Positions 52,147-61,150 are shown, counted from the stretch's first letter. The stretch: DNA of 64,000 bases from Aerococcus tenax (GCF_003286645.3 NZ_CP127382.2:310001-374000), one strand, 5' to 3'. The notes: a model not told the origin generated them from the letters alone. Made by a program: numbers and translations.

Positions 52147-53046
52147 ATGAATTTTCGTCAAATTGAAAATATATTGATTATTGTCTTTCTCGCCTTAAAT
52201 ATCTTTCTTGCCTATATTCTCTTTGGTAAGAGTTTTATGGAGACGACTTCCATCCAGTCCAATATTAATATCCAACAGGAATTAAAGAATAATGAAGTGA
52301 CCATGAACTTTAGCCCTTCTTCAGATGACGTCCAGTTGCCGCTGATCGCAGGCAAACAAAGTCGCCTATCCACCGATGGAGGAGACCGGACCAAGGAACA
52401 GAAGTTAGAATGGCGGGATTCGACTGAGGAACTCTATGGCGAGTTCAAAAATCCGATTAAGTTACCCGCGCTGACAGAGAACAATGTGGAAAACCCTACC
52501 CAGTTGTCCCCAGAAGCCTTAAAGCCGATTGAGGACTTGTTAGCTTCTGGAGCGATTGAGCATGGCCAAGAATATCACTTCTTGATCTATAACCGCCAAC
52601 GTAAAATTATTTACTATGGGCAAAATACCTATGCCGACAAACTGGCCATGGATTCTAGTGCTGAATTACTATTTCATTTAAATGATCAAAATGAAATCGT
52701 TTCCTATGAATTGAGCCATGTCCATGACGTGAGTCCGCAAGGGGAAGAACGCCCATTGATCACCCAAAAGAATGCCATTGATAATTTATATCTCTATAAT
52801 GAGATCCCTTCCAAGGCCAATATTTTGTCAGCCAATATTTGTTACCAGCAAACTTTATCAGTTGATGATATTATTGTTTTTAAACCGGTTTGGGCCATTA
52901 TGATGCAGTTGGATGACCATACCACTAAAACCACCTTTGTTGATGCCATTAATGGGACGATCGTCCAAAATGCTCCCGCTTCTCAGCCGGTTAATCCCAC
53001 CAATGATGGCGACAAGGCGGGTAGCCAAAATCGTCAAGGCACCTAG
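52147..53046 (+). CDS. walI: WalK accessory protein WalI (YycI)
   Basis: A 299-residue bitopic protein: MNFRQIENILIIVFLALNIF opens with the TM helix typical of YycI (R-x-I-E-x-I/L pattern), followed by an extracellular domain with SYELSHVHDVSPQGEERPL and a late KPVWAIMMQ. Together with WalH it modulates WalK. Lies 14 bases after walH behind GGGAGGAAG. The C-terminal 25 residues are Asn/Pro/Gly-rich. Confidence 0.92.
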   Translation: MNFRQIENILIIVFLALNIFLAYILFGKSFMETTSIQSNINIQQELKNNEVTMNFSPSSDDVQLPLIAGKQSRLSTDGGDRTKEQKLEWRDSTEELYGEFKNPIKLPALTENNVENPTQLSPEALKPIEDLLASGAIEHGQEYHFLIYNRQRKIIYYGQNTYADKLAMDSSAELLFHLNDQNEIVSYELSHVHDVSPQGEERPLITQKNAIDNLYLYNEIPSKANILSANICYQQTLSVDDIIVFKPVWAIMMQLDDHTTKTTFVDAINGTIVQNAPASQPVNPTNDGDKAGSQNRQGT

Positions 53047-53061
53047 GAAGGAGATCAAGCC

Positions 53062-54720
53062 ATGAAAAAAGAATTCCCAACTCTTATCTTAAGCATCCTT
53101 TTAGGCCTGCTTTGCCTGCTTCCTGATTCGGTTTTGGCAGCAGATAATCAAGGAATTTCAGTTGCGGATTACCAGGTTAAGGTGGAATTTGACCAGCAAG
53201 GGGATATTAAGGAGCACGAACAAGTTCGCTATCAGTTTGATAAGCAAGTCGACCAATTAAGCCATGTGATTAGTACAGGCGAAAGCGGCCACCTACGTCA
53301 ATTAAATATTGATATGCGGATGGATTCAGCTAGCGAAGCCTTTCCTTTTGTTCAGAGTACTTCCCACACGGTAGGAACCTTTGACCTCCACCAAAACGGC
53401 AATAATGTCCAAGTGGACCTCTACAATACCATGTCCGGCGACGATGAAATTGTGAATTATATTGCCAATATTGAGGATGTCTGGACTAAGTACGGCAATC
53501 AAGTGATTATGCAAAAGGACTTTTTGCTCTTGCCTTTCGATATCCACTCCGCTCAAATTACCTTTAAATTTCCCCAGGCGGTGGACCAAAACCACTATAA
53601 GACCTGGCTAGCTAGTCCAGCCCATATCCAAGAGAAGTGGCTAGATGAGTCGACCTTACAAGTTCAAGTCAGAGATCTGAGAGCGGATAGTAAGTTGAAC
53701 GTACAAATGGTGCTTCCAGCTGACGTGATGCCTAATATCAAAGGGGAAGGCCCCGTCTCTAAGGGTGAGCAAATTAACCGAGAGATTGATAAGCATATCG
53801 GCGCCAGACAAGCCTGGTACCGCCAACGCTACTGGATAGTGATGGGGGTCAGTTTAGCCTTAGTCGTCTTATTGATCCTTTACACTTACTTCTTGCTCAG
53901 ACGCAAGCAAAAGATTCGGCAAGCAGCTGATGCTAAGCAAGTCAACCACAGCCATGAGCTCAATCCAGTCGAAGTTAGCGAACTATTGAAGAAGAATTAC
54001 AGCCAGCATGATAAGTTGTGGCTGATTCTTTTATCCTTAGTAGCTAAGGGGCACTTATCCTTACGTTTTGTCAACGCAGATGACCGCTTCTACCCTTACT
54101 TTAAAGTCTTAGCTAGTCAAAGTGATGACCCCTATGAACAAGTTGTTCTGGATGCTTTTAGTAAGCAACAGGAGGGTGGAGATCTTGATTTTGCCAGTTT
54201 TAAATATAGTCTGGGTCTGAAAAAGAAGGGCAAGACCAGGAACTACCGTAACTTGTTGCATGCCCTTAGCAAGCTGGATAAAAAACGAAAACAGGACCTG
54301 CAGTTATTAGATAAGGTTGGAAGTCGCTTTTATGGCTTTTTATGGTGGCTTTATGTCACTGTCTTTATCGTCCTAGCGGGTTTAGTGATTTGGCTGATCT
54401 GGGAGATAAATACGGGCCTTATTTGGCTCTTAGCCCTGGCCTTTTGCTTAGTGGGAATCTACTTACTGAGGCGCTATACTCTGCCGATTTATAATGCCCA
54501 GGGGCAAGAACTTGCCAAATATTGGAAGACTTATTTCGAATCTCTCAAGGGTCGCGACCAGTCCTTGGGTTACAGTCAAAAGGACTACCTCTACAGCTTT
54601 GTGACTGGGGACAACTACCGACTGGTTAAGCAAGCGAAAAAAGCCAACCAGTCGCTAAGCGGCAACTTAGCTCAGGCTTTAGATGCTGTGAACCAATACC
54701 AATTAAAAGATTTTATGTAA
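53062..54720 (+). CDS. DUF2207 membrane protein within the wal operon
   Basis: 552 residues with a cleavable signal (to about VLAADN, residue 27), an extracellular DUF2207 beta-type domain (ISVADYQVKVEFDQQGDIKE; DFLLLPFDIHSAQITF), a TM helix near 265-283, a cytoplasmic winged-helix-like segment (LWLILLSLVAKGHLSL), two close TM helices around 430-475, and a C-terminal cytoplasmic part. The function is unknown. It sits between walI and walJ, where many Firmicutes have nothing, suggesting a link to envelope sensing (inference). Confidence 0.85.
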   Translation: MKKEFPTLILSILLGLLCLLPDSVLAADNQGISVADYQVKVEFDQQGDIKEHEQVRYQFDKQVDQLSHVISTGESGHLRQLNIDMRMDSASEAFPFVQSTSHTVGTFDLHQNGNNVQVDLYNTMSGDDEIVNYIANIEDVWTKYGNQVIMQKDFLLLPFDIHSAQITFKFPQAVDQNHYKTWLASPAHIQEKWLDESTLQVQVRDLRADSKLNVQMVLPADVMPNIKGEGPVSKGEQINREIDKHIGARQAWYRQRYWIVMGVSLALVVLLILYTYFLLRRKQKIRQAADAKQVNHSHELNPVEVSELLKKNYSQHDKLWLILLSLVAKGHLSLRFVNADDRFYPYFKVLASQSDDPYEQVVLDAFSKQQEGGDLDFASFKYSLGLKKKGKTRNYRNLLHALSKLDKKRKQDLQLLDKVGSRFYGFLWWLYVTVFIVLAGLVIWLIWEINTGLIWLLALAFCLVGIYLLRRYTLPIYNAQGQELAKYWKTYFESLKGRDQSLGYSQKDYLYSFVTGDNYRLVKQAKKANQSLSGNLAQALDAVNQYQLKDFM

Positions 54721-54739
54721 GAAACGAGGAGAATGAAGT

Positions 54740-55570
54740 TTGGATGTTTTGGACAAAGACGCAGAGCAAAAAGATTTTACCATGCGCATTTGTATGTTAG
54801 CCAGTGGGTCAACAGGAAATGTGACTTATATTGAAACCCCACAGCGGAATATCTTAGTTGATGCGGGCTTAAGTGGTAAGCGTATTGAGGAATTGCTGCA
54901 GAAAATTGGCCGGGACGCCAAGGACCTTGATGCCATCTTTATCTCTCACGAACATTCTGACCATTCCAAGGGGGCAGGCATTATGGCCCGGCGCTACCAA
55001 CTCCCCATCTATGCCAATGCCGATACCTGGTCCTATCTGGAGCAGAAATGTGGCAAGTTAGACGCCGACCAAAAGATAATTATGGAGCCGGGGGAACGGA
55101 TTAGCTTTGGAGATGTCGATATTCTAAGTTTTCCTGTCAGTCATGATTCTATCAATGCGCAGTTCTATGCCTTTCAAAAGGATGGTAAGCAATTCGCCAT
55201 GATGACAGACTTAGGCTATGTTTCCGATCGTTTAGCTGGCCTGGTATACAATTCTGATGCCTTAATGATTGAAAGTAACTATGACAATGATATGTTAAGA
55301 ATGGGGAAGTATCCTTGGCGTTTAAAGCAAAGGATTTTTTCTGACCGGGGTCACCTGTCTAATGTTGAAACGGCGGAAGCCCTGACTAAAATGATAGGTG
55401 AGCGAACCAAACGGGTTTACCTGGGGCATATTTCCAGGGAAAATAACTTAAATGCCCTGGCCCTTGAAACCAATACGGCGATTTTAAAGGAGAACGGCCT
55501 CGGGGTGGGCTATGATTTTGATCTTTATGAGACCCACCATTACCAACCTACCGATCTATTTACCCTTTAA
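54740..55570 (+). CDS. walJ: Metallo-beta-lactamase-fold protein WalJ (YycJ)
   Basis: Predicted metal-dependent exonuclease of the wal operon. The MBL motif SHEHSDHSKG supplies four metal ligands; CMLASGSTGNVTYIE near the N-terminus and GHLSNVETAEAL / YLGHISRENN later are YycJ signatures. I used TTG 54740, eight bases after GAGGAG. The first 14 residues are an extension compared with relatives, and ATG 54782 would give the conventional start. Confidence 0.93.
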   Translation: MDVLDKDAEQKDFTMRICMLASGSTGNVTYIETPQRNILVDAGLSGKRIEELLQKIGRDAKDLDAIFISHEHSDHSKGAGIMARRYQLPIYANADTWSYLEQKCGKLDADQKIIMEPGERISFGDVDILSFPVSHDSINAQFYAFQKDGKQFAMMTDLGYVSDRLAGLVYNSDALMIESNYDNDMLRMGKYPWRLKQRIFSDRGHLSNVETAEALTKMIGERTKRVYLGHISRENNLNALALETNTAILKENGLGVGYDFDLYETHHYQPTDLFTL

Positions 55571-55658
55571 TGAGAAAATATTCATATATTTTTCAAATAA
55601 TCATTCTAAGATAGTTAAAATCCTTGAAGTGAACAATTATAACAAGTGGAGGAAAAAT

Positions 55659-56942
55659 ATGCCTAAAGAAGTTAATCCTGATAAAAATCATAATTTAAAA
55701 GATGATACTAAAAACGCTATTAATTCCAAATGGGGAACCGCTATTATCAGTGGCCTAATCGGTGCTGGTTTAGTGGGTGGGGTTTCCGCTTACGCCAACC
55801 AAGATAAGGTTTCTGAAGATGAAGTGAAAACCATGGTGGAACGCCAGGTCAATGCCGAAAGCCAAAATAAGAACGAAAATAAGGGGCAACAAGGGACCCA
55901 ACAAGCCAGTGTGGAGATTCAATCTGATGTTTCTGCTGTGGTGGATAAGGTTGCCGGCTCGGTGGTTTCTGTGGTGAACTTGGCCCGTCCTAACAACCAA
56001 GTTTATGACTTATTTGGCTTTACCCAACCCAGCCGCAATAGTGATGAACTAAAAACCGCCTCAGAAGGTTCGGGTGTCATCTATAAGGTCCATGGCGATA
56101 AGGCTTATATCGTTACCAACAACCATGTGATTAAGGGGAGCGATGCCCTGGAGATAATCCTTGCTGACGGGACCCAAGTGCCAGTTGACCTGGTAGGGGC
56201 TGATCCTTGGACTGACCTGGCTGTCTTGGCCATGCCAGCTGAGTATGCTAAAACTGTGGCAGAATTTGGGGATTCTTCCCAATTGAAGGTGGGGGAACCA
56301 GCCATTGCTATCGGTTCGCCTTTAGGGTCTGACTTTGCTTCAACGGTAACATCAGGTATCGTTTCTGGTTTGAACCGGCAAGTGCCGACCGACTTAGATG
56401 AAGACGGGCAAAGTGATTGGACCGTGACTGCTATTCAAACGGATGCAGCCATTAACCCAGGTAACTCAGGGGGCGCTTTGGTGAACTCTGCCGGCCAAGT
56501 GATTGGGATCAACTCGATGAAGATTTCCACCGCCCAAGTTGAAGGTATGGGCTTCGCCATCCCAAGTAATGACGTGACCACAATTATTAGCCAGTTAGAA
56601 AAAGATGGCCATGTAACCCGGCCAGGACTTGGCCTGCGCATGGCTAGTCTCTACCAATTCCCGCTGGAACGGCAAAAACAAATGCTGAAATTGCCTGAAG
56701 CGGTTGAGGACGGGGTAGTCGTGATGGAGGTTGACCCTAATTCTCCTGCCGACCAAGCAGGCTTGAAGCAGTATGATGTGATTACCCGCTTTGGCGACCA
56801 TGAAATTAAGGATACTACTCAATTACGTCAAGCCCTCTATGGTTCAGACCCCAATGGAAAGGTTGAAATTGAATATTACCGCAATGGTAAGAAGCAAATC
56901 ACTACCATTCAATTACGGCCTCAAGACCACCATAATGCCTAG
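55659..56942 (+). CDS. htrA: Membrane-anchored serine protease HtrA (DegP-like)
   Basis: A 428-residue surface protease. One TM anchor near residues 28-46 follows a charged N-terminus; the trypsin-like domain has H156 (TNNHVI), D186 (WTDLAVL) and S270 (NPGNSGGAL); a single PDZ domain occupies about 320-410. ATG 55659 follows GTGGAGGAA; the longer open frame upstream overlaps walJ and has no ribosome site. Clears misfolded exported proteins. The wal-htrA-rlmH order is standard for Lactobacillales. Confidence 0.96.
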   Translation: MPKEVNPDKNHNLKDDTKNAINSKWGTAIISGLIGAGLVGGVSAYANQDKVSEDEVKTMVERQVNAESQNKNENKGQQGTQQASVEIQSDVSAVVDKVAGSVVSVVNLARPNNQVYDLFGFTQPSRNSDELKTASEGSGVIYKVHGDKAYIVTNNHVIKGSDALEIILADGTQVPVDLVGADPWTDLAVLAMPAEYAKTVAEFGDSSQLKVGEPAIAIGSPLGSDFASTVTSGIVSGLNRQVPTDLDEDGQSDWTVTAIQTDAAINPGNSGGALVNSAGQVIGINSMKISTAQVEGMGFAIPSNDVTTIISQLEKDGHVTRPGLGLRMASLYQFPLERQKQMLKLPEAVEDGVVVMEVDPNSPADQAGLKQYDVITRFGDHEIKDTTQLRQALYGSDPNGKVEIEYYRNGKKQITTIQLRPQDHHNA

Positions 56943-56976
56943 TTGACTAAAATTTTTGGGATAATGATAGTAAATT

Positions 56977-57003
56977 AAGCCTCAGGAAAACTGGGGCTTT
57001 TTC
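56977..57003 (+). terminator. Terminator of htrA
   Basis: AAGCCTCAG pairs with CTGGGGCTT (one wobble) around a short A-rich loop, followed by T-rich sequence. Confidence 0.85.
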
Positions 57004-57022
57004 TTTGTTCTTGGCCTTGGCT

Positions 57023-57255
57023 TTATCAACATAATCCCCAAGCCTTATGCACAAGATCAGGGTAAAACTTTGTGAAACTGTGGATAACTTTGTTGAAAAG
57101 TGGATAAGTCCCGTCACAATGGGCTTCTTTCATGTGGGCAATTATGTGTATAAAAAGTGAAAACTTGGGATAGGTCGAAATTTCTGGGTAAAAACCCCTT
57201 CATAATAGGCTTTATTATTAACAACTTGTGGATTTGTGGAGGAAACTGTGGATAA
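57023..57255. other. Cluster of DnaA boxes between htrA and rlmH
   Basis: Four sites fit TTATNCACA in either orientation: 57045-57053 (TTATGCACA), 57079-57087 (TGTGGATAA), 57145-57153 (TGTGTATAA) and 57247-57255 (TGTGGATAA). Near matches lie at 57023-57031 (TTATCAACA), 57099-57107 (AGTGGATAA) and 57227-57235 (TGTGGATTT). The region has no credible gene. The rlmH neighbourhood is close to oriC in many Firmicutes, so this may be part of an origin or a DnaA-binding locus. dnaA itself is not in the window. Confidence 0.7.
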
Positions 57256-57319
57256 GTCCTTGTGAAAAGGAGGAGTTATGCTATGATGAAGGAGAATTTG
57301 AAGAAAAGGGTGACTTGAG

Positions 57320-57799
57320 ATGCGGATTACCATTCTCAGCGTGGGAAAATTGAAAGAAAAATATTTGAAACAGGGGATTGCTGAGTATCAAAAACGAATG
57401 CAACGCTATGGGAAATTAGAAGTGATTGAGGTTAAGGATGAGCCTACCCCAGACAATGCCAGCGACTTGGAAAACCAGCAAATCATCGAAAAAGAGGGTC
57501 AACGCCTACTGGCTAAGATTTCTCCCCAAGCCTATGTCATTGTGCTTGCTATCAAGGGTCAGGACTTAAGTTCGGAAGAATTGGCCCAGCAAATTGATCA
57601 CTGCCTGACCTATGGCAAGAGCGACATTGTCTTTGTCATTGGCGGATCCTTGGGGACTAGTCCGGCGGTCAATCAAAGGGCCGATCTCTTACTCAGTTTT
57701 GGTCGGATGACCCTTCCCCATCAATTGATGCGTTTGGTGCTTAGCGAGCAAATTTACCGGGCCTTTCGCATTATTCACCACGAACCCTATCATAAATAG
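57320..57799 (+). CDS. rlmH: 23S rRNA pseudouridine-1915 N3-methyltransferase
   Basis: SPOUT methyltransferase of 159 residues acting on helix 69 of the 50S subunit. [48 protein letters not shown] and the C-terminal [23 protein letters not shown] region (split here as [11 protein letters not shown] and HHEPYHK) define the family. It is the usual attB site for SCC elements in staphylococci through its 3' end; no such integration is seen here. Confidence 0.97.
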   Translation: MRITILSVGKLKEKYLKQGIAEYQKRMQRYGKLEVIEVKDEPTPDNASDLENQQIIEKEGQRLLAKISPQAYVIVLAIKGQDLSSEELAQQIDHCLTYGKSDIVFVIGGSLGTSPAVNQRADLLLSFGRMTLPHQLMRLVLSEQIYRAFRIIHHEPYHK

Positions 57800-57827
57800 A
57801 GTGCGACAGTCACAACAAAGGACGAAA

Positions 57828-57884
57828 TCGCTGGAAGAAAATACCATAAGCACAGAATACTGTGCGCTGGAATTTTCTGAAGCG
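57828..57884. repeat. Palindromic intergenic repeat, copy 1 (short form)
   Basis: GCTGGAAGAAAATACCATA then AGCACAG is followed by partly complementary GTGCGCTGG and ATTTTCTGAAGC. The left arm is almost identical to that of the repeat at 58053-58149. Confidence 0.75.
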
Positions 57885-57927
57885 GACGTTCGTCCTGTGG
57901 CTGGAGCAGGTTTAAGAAGAGTGCGAC

Positions 57928-58028
57928 AAAAGTCAAAAAGAGCCCTGAACCACTGGAGCGAAAAGTCGAAAGAATTCACGCAGAGAATTCGTCGACGTTT
58001 CGTGAAGTGAACGTCAGGGCAGACTTTT
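57928..58028. repeat. Palindromic intergenic element of about 100 bases
   Basis: Outer arms AAAAGTC (57928) / GACTTTT (58022) and inner arms GCCCTGA (57942) / TCAGGGC (58014) pair in register, with more internal self-complementarity (AGAATTC/GAATTC, CGTTTCGTGAAGTGAACGT). It is preceded by GAGTGCGACAAAAGTC, which recurs at 58163. Confidence 0.7.
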
Positions 58029-58052
58029 GGAACAGGTTTGAAAAGGATGTGA

Positions 58053-58149
58053 GGACGCCACTAAAGGCTTGAATTGCTGGAGGAAAATACCATAAGCACA
58101 GTAGGTCTGTGTGTTGGTATTTTCTGAAGCAACTTCAAGGCTGGCGTCC
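58053..58149. repeat. Long palindromic repeat, complete copy
   Basis: GGACGCCA (58053) pairs with TGGCGTCC (58142); GCTTGAA and TTGCT pair with AGCAA and TTCAAG; AGGAAAATACC and AGCACAG pair with CTGTGT and GGTATTTTCT. The arms therefore cover almost the whole 97 bases, with a loop of about five. A one-armed copy lies at 44133-44186. Confidence 0.85.
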
Positions 58150-58182
58150 AAACTCAACTATAGAGTGCGACAAAAGTCAAAA

Positions 58183-58238
58183 AAGCCACTAGGCTCTGTG
58201 GATAAGTAAACTTATCCAGGGCCTAGTGGCTTGGTTTT
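58183..58238. terminator. Bidirectional terminator between rlmH and the DUF1002 gene
   Basis: AAGCCACTAGGC pairs with GCCTAGTGGCTT, and inside it GGATAAG pairs with CTTATCC. T-rich sequence follows on the plus strand and A-rich sequence precedes it. The inner stem contains TGTGGATAA (58197-58205), a perfect DnaA box. Confidence 0.88.
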
Positions 58239-58250
58239 TACTATAAAATT

Positions 58251-59228
58251 TTATTGGCCTTGGTTATTTTGGGCATAATTGGTGCCAAAGATTGAATCCC
58301 AGATGCCTAAGAGGCTTTGCCAGAGACTGTGGAAGAAATCGGTGATTCCATTTTTATCAGTCTCGTCCATATTATCCCAAGCGGATTTTGCGGAATCCAC
58401 TAATTGGCCGCTCTTTTCTTTTAAGGTTTGTCCAAAGTTGGAAAGAGCGTTTTTTTGCTCCTCAGTCAGTTCGATTTGGCTAAATTTCGTCATTAAGTCC
58501 CGTAATTGTTGAATATTTTCTTCAGAAAGGACGCCATTAAGATTGTAATTATTGATGACGTTATTAACAATGACTTGGATGGTATTGCCATCGATCGATC
58601 CACCATTTTGTTCCTTGGCTTGTTGGATTTGGTTTTTCATATCAGCGATGGCAGCATTCAAGGTTTCGTCAGAATAATTTTCTTTGTTTTGGTTTTCCTT
58701 AGTAATGGTTGAAGCGGTTTGCAATTCTTCTTGGGCGACAGAAACTGCCTTGCCATCTAAGGCTTGGCCGCTGTCTTGGAAGGCCTTATAGACACCTGCC
58801 AAGGCACCGGAACCGTCCACTTGAACAGCGGAAGCGACTTTAATATCAACATTGGTTGCTCCGGCTGTTAGGGCTGCGTTCTCGTATTGTAAGGGCGTAA
58901 TGGCGGTAATGGTTTTAGGGGTGACGATTTCTACATTGACCCCACTGTGCTTGGCTGGGGCAATATAAGCGGATGAATAAACTTGGTAGTAGGGGTAATT
59001 ATCATGTAATAGGCCATTCAATTCATTAATATTCACTTGGACAGCCCGGGCATTGGCATCAACCCCTAAGAGCTTTTGAGTCTCCTGGAATTGACCTTGG
59101 TTGAGGGACTCACCATAAGTAAAAATAGATTCTTTGATAGCTGCCTGGGCACTTGTTTGGGGAATGAAGAGGGTTATGGCCATTAGGCAAGCGAGTACGG
59201 CCAAGAGCCCACGTTTCAATTGATTCAT
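58251..59228 (-). CDS. Secreted DUF1002 protein (YpuA-like)
   Basis: A 325-residue exported protein with a signal peptide (MNQLKRGLLAVLACLMAITL, cleavage after TSAQA). The body has IFTYGESLNQGQFQETQKLL and AALTAGATNVDIKVASAVQV, resembling DUF1002/YpuA proteins. The C-terminal third is rich in Gln/Asn/Glu helices. The function is unknown. It stands alone, behind the repeat region. Confidence 0.85.
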   Translation of the reverse strand: MNQLKRGLLAVLACLMAITLFIPQTSAQAAIKESIFTYGESLNQGQFQETQKLLGVDANARAVQVNINELNGLLHDNYPYYQVYSSAYIAPAKHSGVNVEIVTPKTITAITPLQYENAALTAGATNVDIKVASAVQVDGSGALAGVYKAFQDSGQALDGKAVSVAQEELQTASTITKENQNKENYSDETLNAAIADMKNQIQQAKEQNGGSIDGNTIQVIVNNVINNYNLNGVLSEENIQQLRDLMTKFSQIELTEEQKNALSNFGQTLKEKSGQLVDSAKSAWDNMDETDKNGITDFFHSLWQSLLGIWDSIFGTNYAQNNQGQ

Positions 59229-59442
59229 TCGAAAAACCTCCTTAATTGTTAATTCTATTATAACATGGCTAAAAAGATAATCTTTTAGCTTTTCCTTAAG
59301 GGGAGGCTAAGGAATGTTAAAAAATTGCGCGAAAACTAAAATTTTATTTTAAGAAATAAATAAGCTTTAAGGAGGTCATAATGCGCTAAAATAGTTCTAT
59401 CAAAAATTTGTAAAGCGATTGAAGATGAAAGAGGCGATGACA

Positions 59443-59937
59443 ATGAATAAAGAAAAAGCCCATGAATTATTACGCTTATTAGAAAAAGATGCCAGCCTAA
59501 GTGACCAAACCTTGGCCGACATGCTTTCCTTAAGCAAAGATGAAGTCGTAGAGATGAAGACGGTGCTCAAAGACGCTAATATCCTCTCTGGTATCCAAGC
59601 CATGGTCAACTGGGATGCAACGGATAATGAATATGCATCGGCCATGATAGAAATCACAGTGAACTTGCATAAGGGCGTTTCTTACCAACAAGTCGCTGAT
59701 GTGATTAGTCAGTACGATGAAGTGGAAGCTCTGTATTTAATGAGTGGGGCCTATGACTATCTGGTCTTAACTAAGCGCCTCCCCATGCATAGGATATCAG
59801 GTTTTGTTAATAAATTAGCCACCCTAGATCACGTTCAAGGGACTGCCACCCATATTGTCATGCAACGCTATAAGGACCACGGGACCCAATTTAAGACGAA
59901 GACGGATGGTAGAAATCGGTTGGTGATTAGCCAATGA
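59443..59937 (+). CDS. Lrp/AsnC-family transcriptional regulator
   Basis: A 164-residue regulator with an N-terminal helix-turn-helix (ASLSDQTLADMLSLSKDEVVE) and a C-terminal RAM ligand domain (VSYQQVADVISQYDEVEALY, MSGAYDYLVLT). ATG 59443 follows AGAGG at eight bases; ATGs at 59425 and 59419 lack a site. It overlaps the aminotransferase gene by four bases, so it probably regulates that gene in response to amino acids. Confidence 0.92.
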   Translation: MNKEKAHELLRLLEKDASLSDQTLADMLSLSKDEVVEMKTVLKDANILSGIQAMVNWDATDNEYASAMIEITVNLHKGVSYQQVADVISQYDEVEALYLMSGAYDYLVLTKRLPMHRISGFVNKLATLDHVQGTATHIVMQRYKDHGTQFKTKTDGRNRLVISQ

Positions 59938-61103
59938 GCCAGTCAATCAGTCATAAAGCGGTCCAACTAGCCCCTTCTGGCATCCGCCGTTTCTTTGAAG
60001 TTGCCAATGAAATCCCTGATGTCATTTCTTTAGGGGTGGGGGAACCCGATTTTATGACTCCCATGCCTATCCGACAAGCAGCCATGCAATGTATTCGTGA
60101 AGGAAAAACCTACTATACAGCCAATGCCGGTTTGATGGAATTACGTCAGGCTATTAGTCAATATATCGATGTTAAACATGACCTGCATTATGATCCCAGT
60201 TCAGAAATCGTGGTGACTGTTGGGGGAAGTGAAGCTATTGATATGGTATGTCGGGCGATTATTAATCCTGGTGATGAGGTTATTTGTATTGACCCTAGCT
60301 ACGTTTCCTATGCCCCTTCAATCAAACTAGCTGATGGTGTCGTTGTTCCCGTGACTTTAAGGGCTGATCAACACTTTATTCTGACTCCGGAAGATTTAGA
60401 AGCCGCCATCACTCCTCAAACCAAGGCAATGATTATTAACTTCCCGAACAATCCTACTGGAGCAAGTATGACTAAGGAAGAGCTGGCTACCTTAGTTCCA
60501 GTGATTGAGGCTCATGATCTCTATGTCATCACTGATGAAATTTATTCTGAATTAAATTATAATCAAGAACACTTGGTGTCGATTGCTGCTTTTCCAGGAA
60601 TGAAAGAGCGAACCATTTACATCAATGGTTTTTCTAAATCCTTTGCCATGACCGGTTGGCGCTTGGGCTACGCTTGTGCCCCTCATGAGATTATGGAACA
60701 AATGATAAAAATTCACCAGTTTACCATTATGGCTGCTCCAACCATTTCTCAATATGCAGGGATTGTCGCTCTAAGAGACTGCGACCATGATGTCCAAGTG
60801 ATGCGGCGGTCCTACCAACAAAGGCGGAACTTTTTGATGGCCCGGTTTAAGGACATGGGCCTCCCTTGCTTTGAGCCCCAAGGAGCCTTTTATACCTTTC
60901 CGGATATTAGTGAATTTGGTCTATCCAGTGAAGAATTTGCCTTGAAATTATTAGATGAAGAAAAATTAGCGGTTGTTCCTGGATCAGCCTTTGGCGAAGG
61001 TGGTGAAGGGCATATTCGTATCTCCTATGCCTATTCCTTGAATGAACTAGAAGCAGCGGTCGAAAAACTTAACCATTTTATCCAAAAACTAAGACAAGAC
61101 TAG
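59934..61103 (+). CDS. Class I/II PLP aminotransferase (aromatic amino acid or PatA type)
   Basis: A 389-residue fold-type-I aminotransferase: ISLGVGEPDFMTPMPI, TVGGSEAIDMVCRAI, NFPNNPTGASM, and PLP Lys K235 in INGFSKSFAMTGWRLGY. In lactic acid bacteria similar enzymes downstream of an Lrp-type gene act on aromatic amino acids or N-acetyl-diaminopimelate; sequence alone does not settle this. It ends at a strong terminator. Confidence 0.92.
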   Translation: MSQSISHKAVQLAPSGIRRFFEVANEIPDVISLGVGEPDFMTPMPIRQAAMQCIREGKTYYTANAGLMELRQAISQYIDVKHDLHYDPSSEIVVTVGGSEAIDMVCRAIINPGDEVICIDPSYVSYAPSIKLADGVVVPVTLRADQHFILTPEDLEAAITPQTKAMIINFPNNPTGASMTKEELATLVPVIEAHDLYVITDEIYSELNYNQEHLVSIAAFPGMKERTIYINGFSKSFAMTGWRLGYACAPHEIMEQMIKIHQFTIMAAPTISQYAGIVALRDCDHDVQVMRRSYQQRRNFLMARFKDMGLPCFEPQGAFYTFPDISEFGLSSEEFALKLLDEEKLAVVPGSAFGEGGEGHIRISYAYSLNELEAAVEKLNHFIQKLRQD

Positions 61104-61106
61104 TAA

Positions 61107-61141
61107 AAAAACACTTGCCCCTTTTCGGACAAGTGTTTTTG
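61107..61141 (+). terminator. Terminator of the Lrp-aminotransferase operon
   Basis: AAAAACACTTGCCC and the complementary GGACAAGTGTTTTT flank a short loop with T-rich tail. It lies between convergent genes and may serve both. Confidence 0.88.
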
Positions 61142-61150
61142 CTTTCTTAA

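Noticed and set aside
57142..57333. Minus-strand open frame between htrA and rlmH
   Set aside because: It covers the DnaA-box cluster and overlaps the rlmH start; no ribosome site or recognisable protein feature.
57700..57799. SCC-type integration at the rlmH 3' end
   Set aside because: No flanking direct repeat, recombinase gene or change of composition beyond the palindromes was seen.
57801..58010. Small plus-strand open frame after rlmH
   Set aside because: It runs through the palindromic repeats and lacks a ribosome site; the sequence is explained by hairpins.
57798..58240. Possible CRISPR array
   Set aside because: Repeats are few, unequal in length and self-complementary, with no regular spacers and no cas genes nearby.
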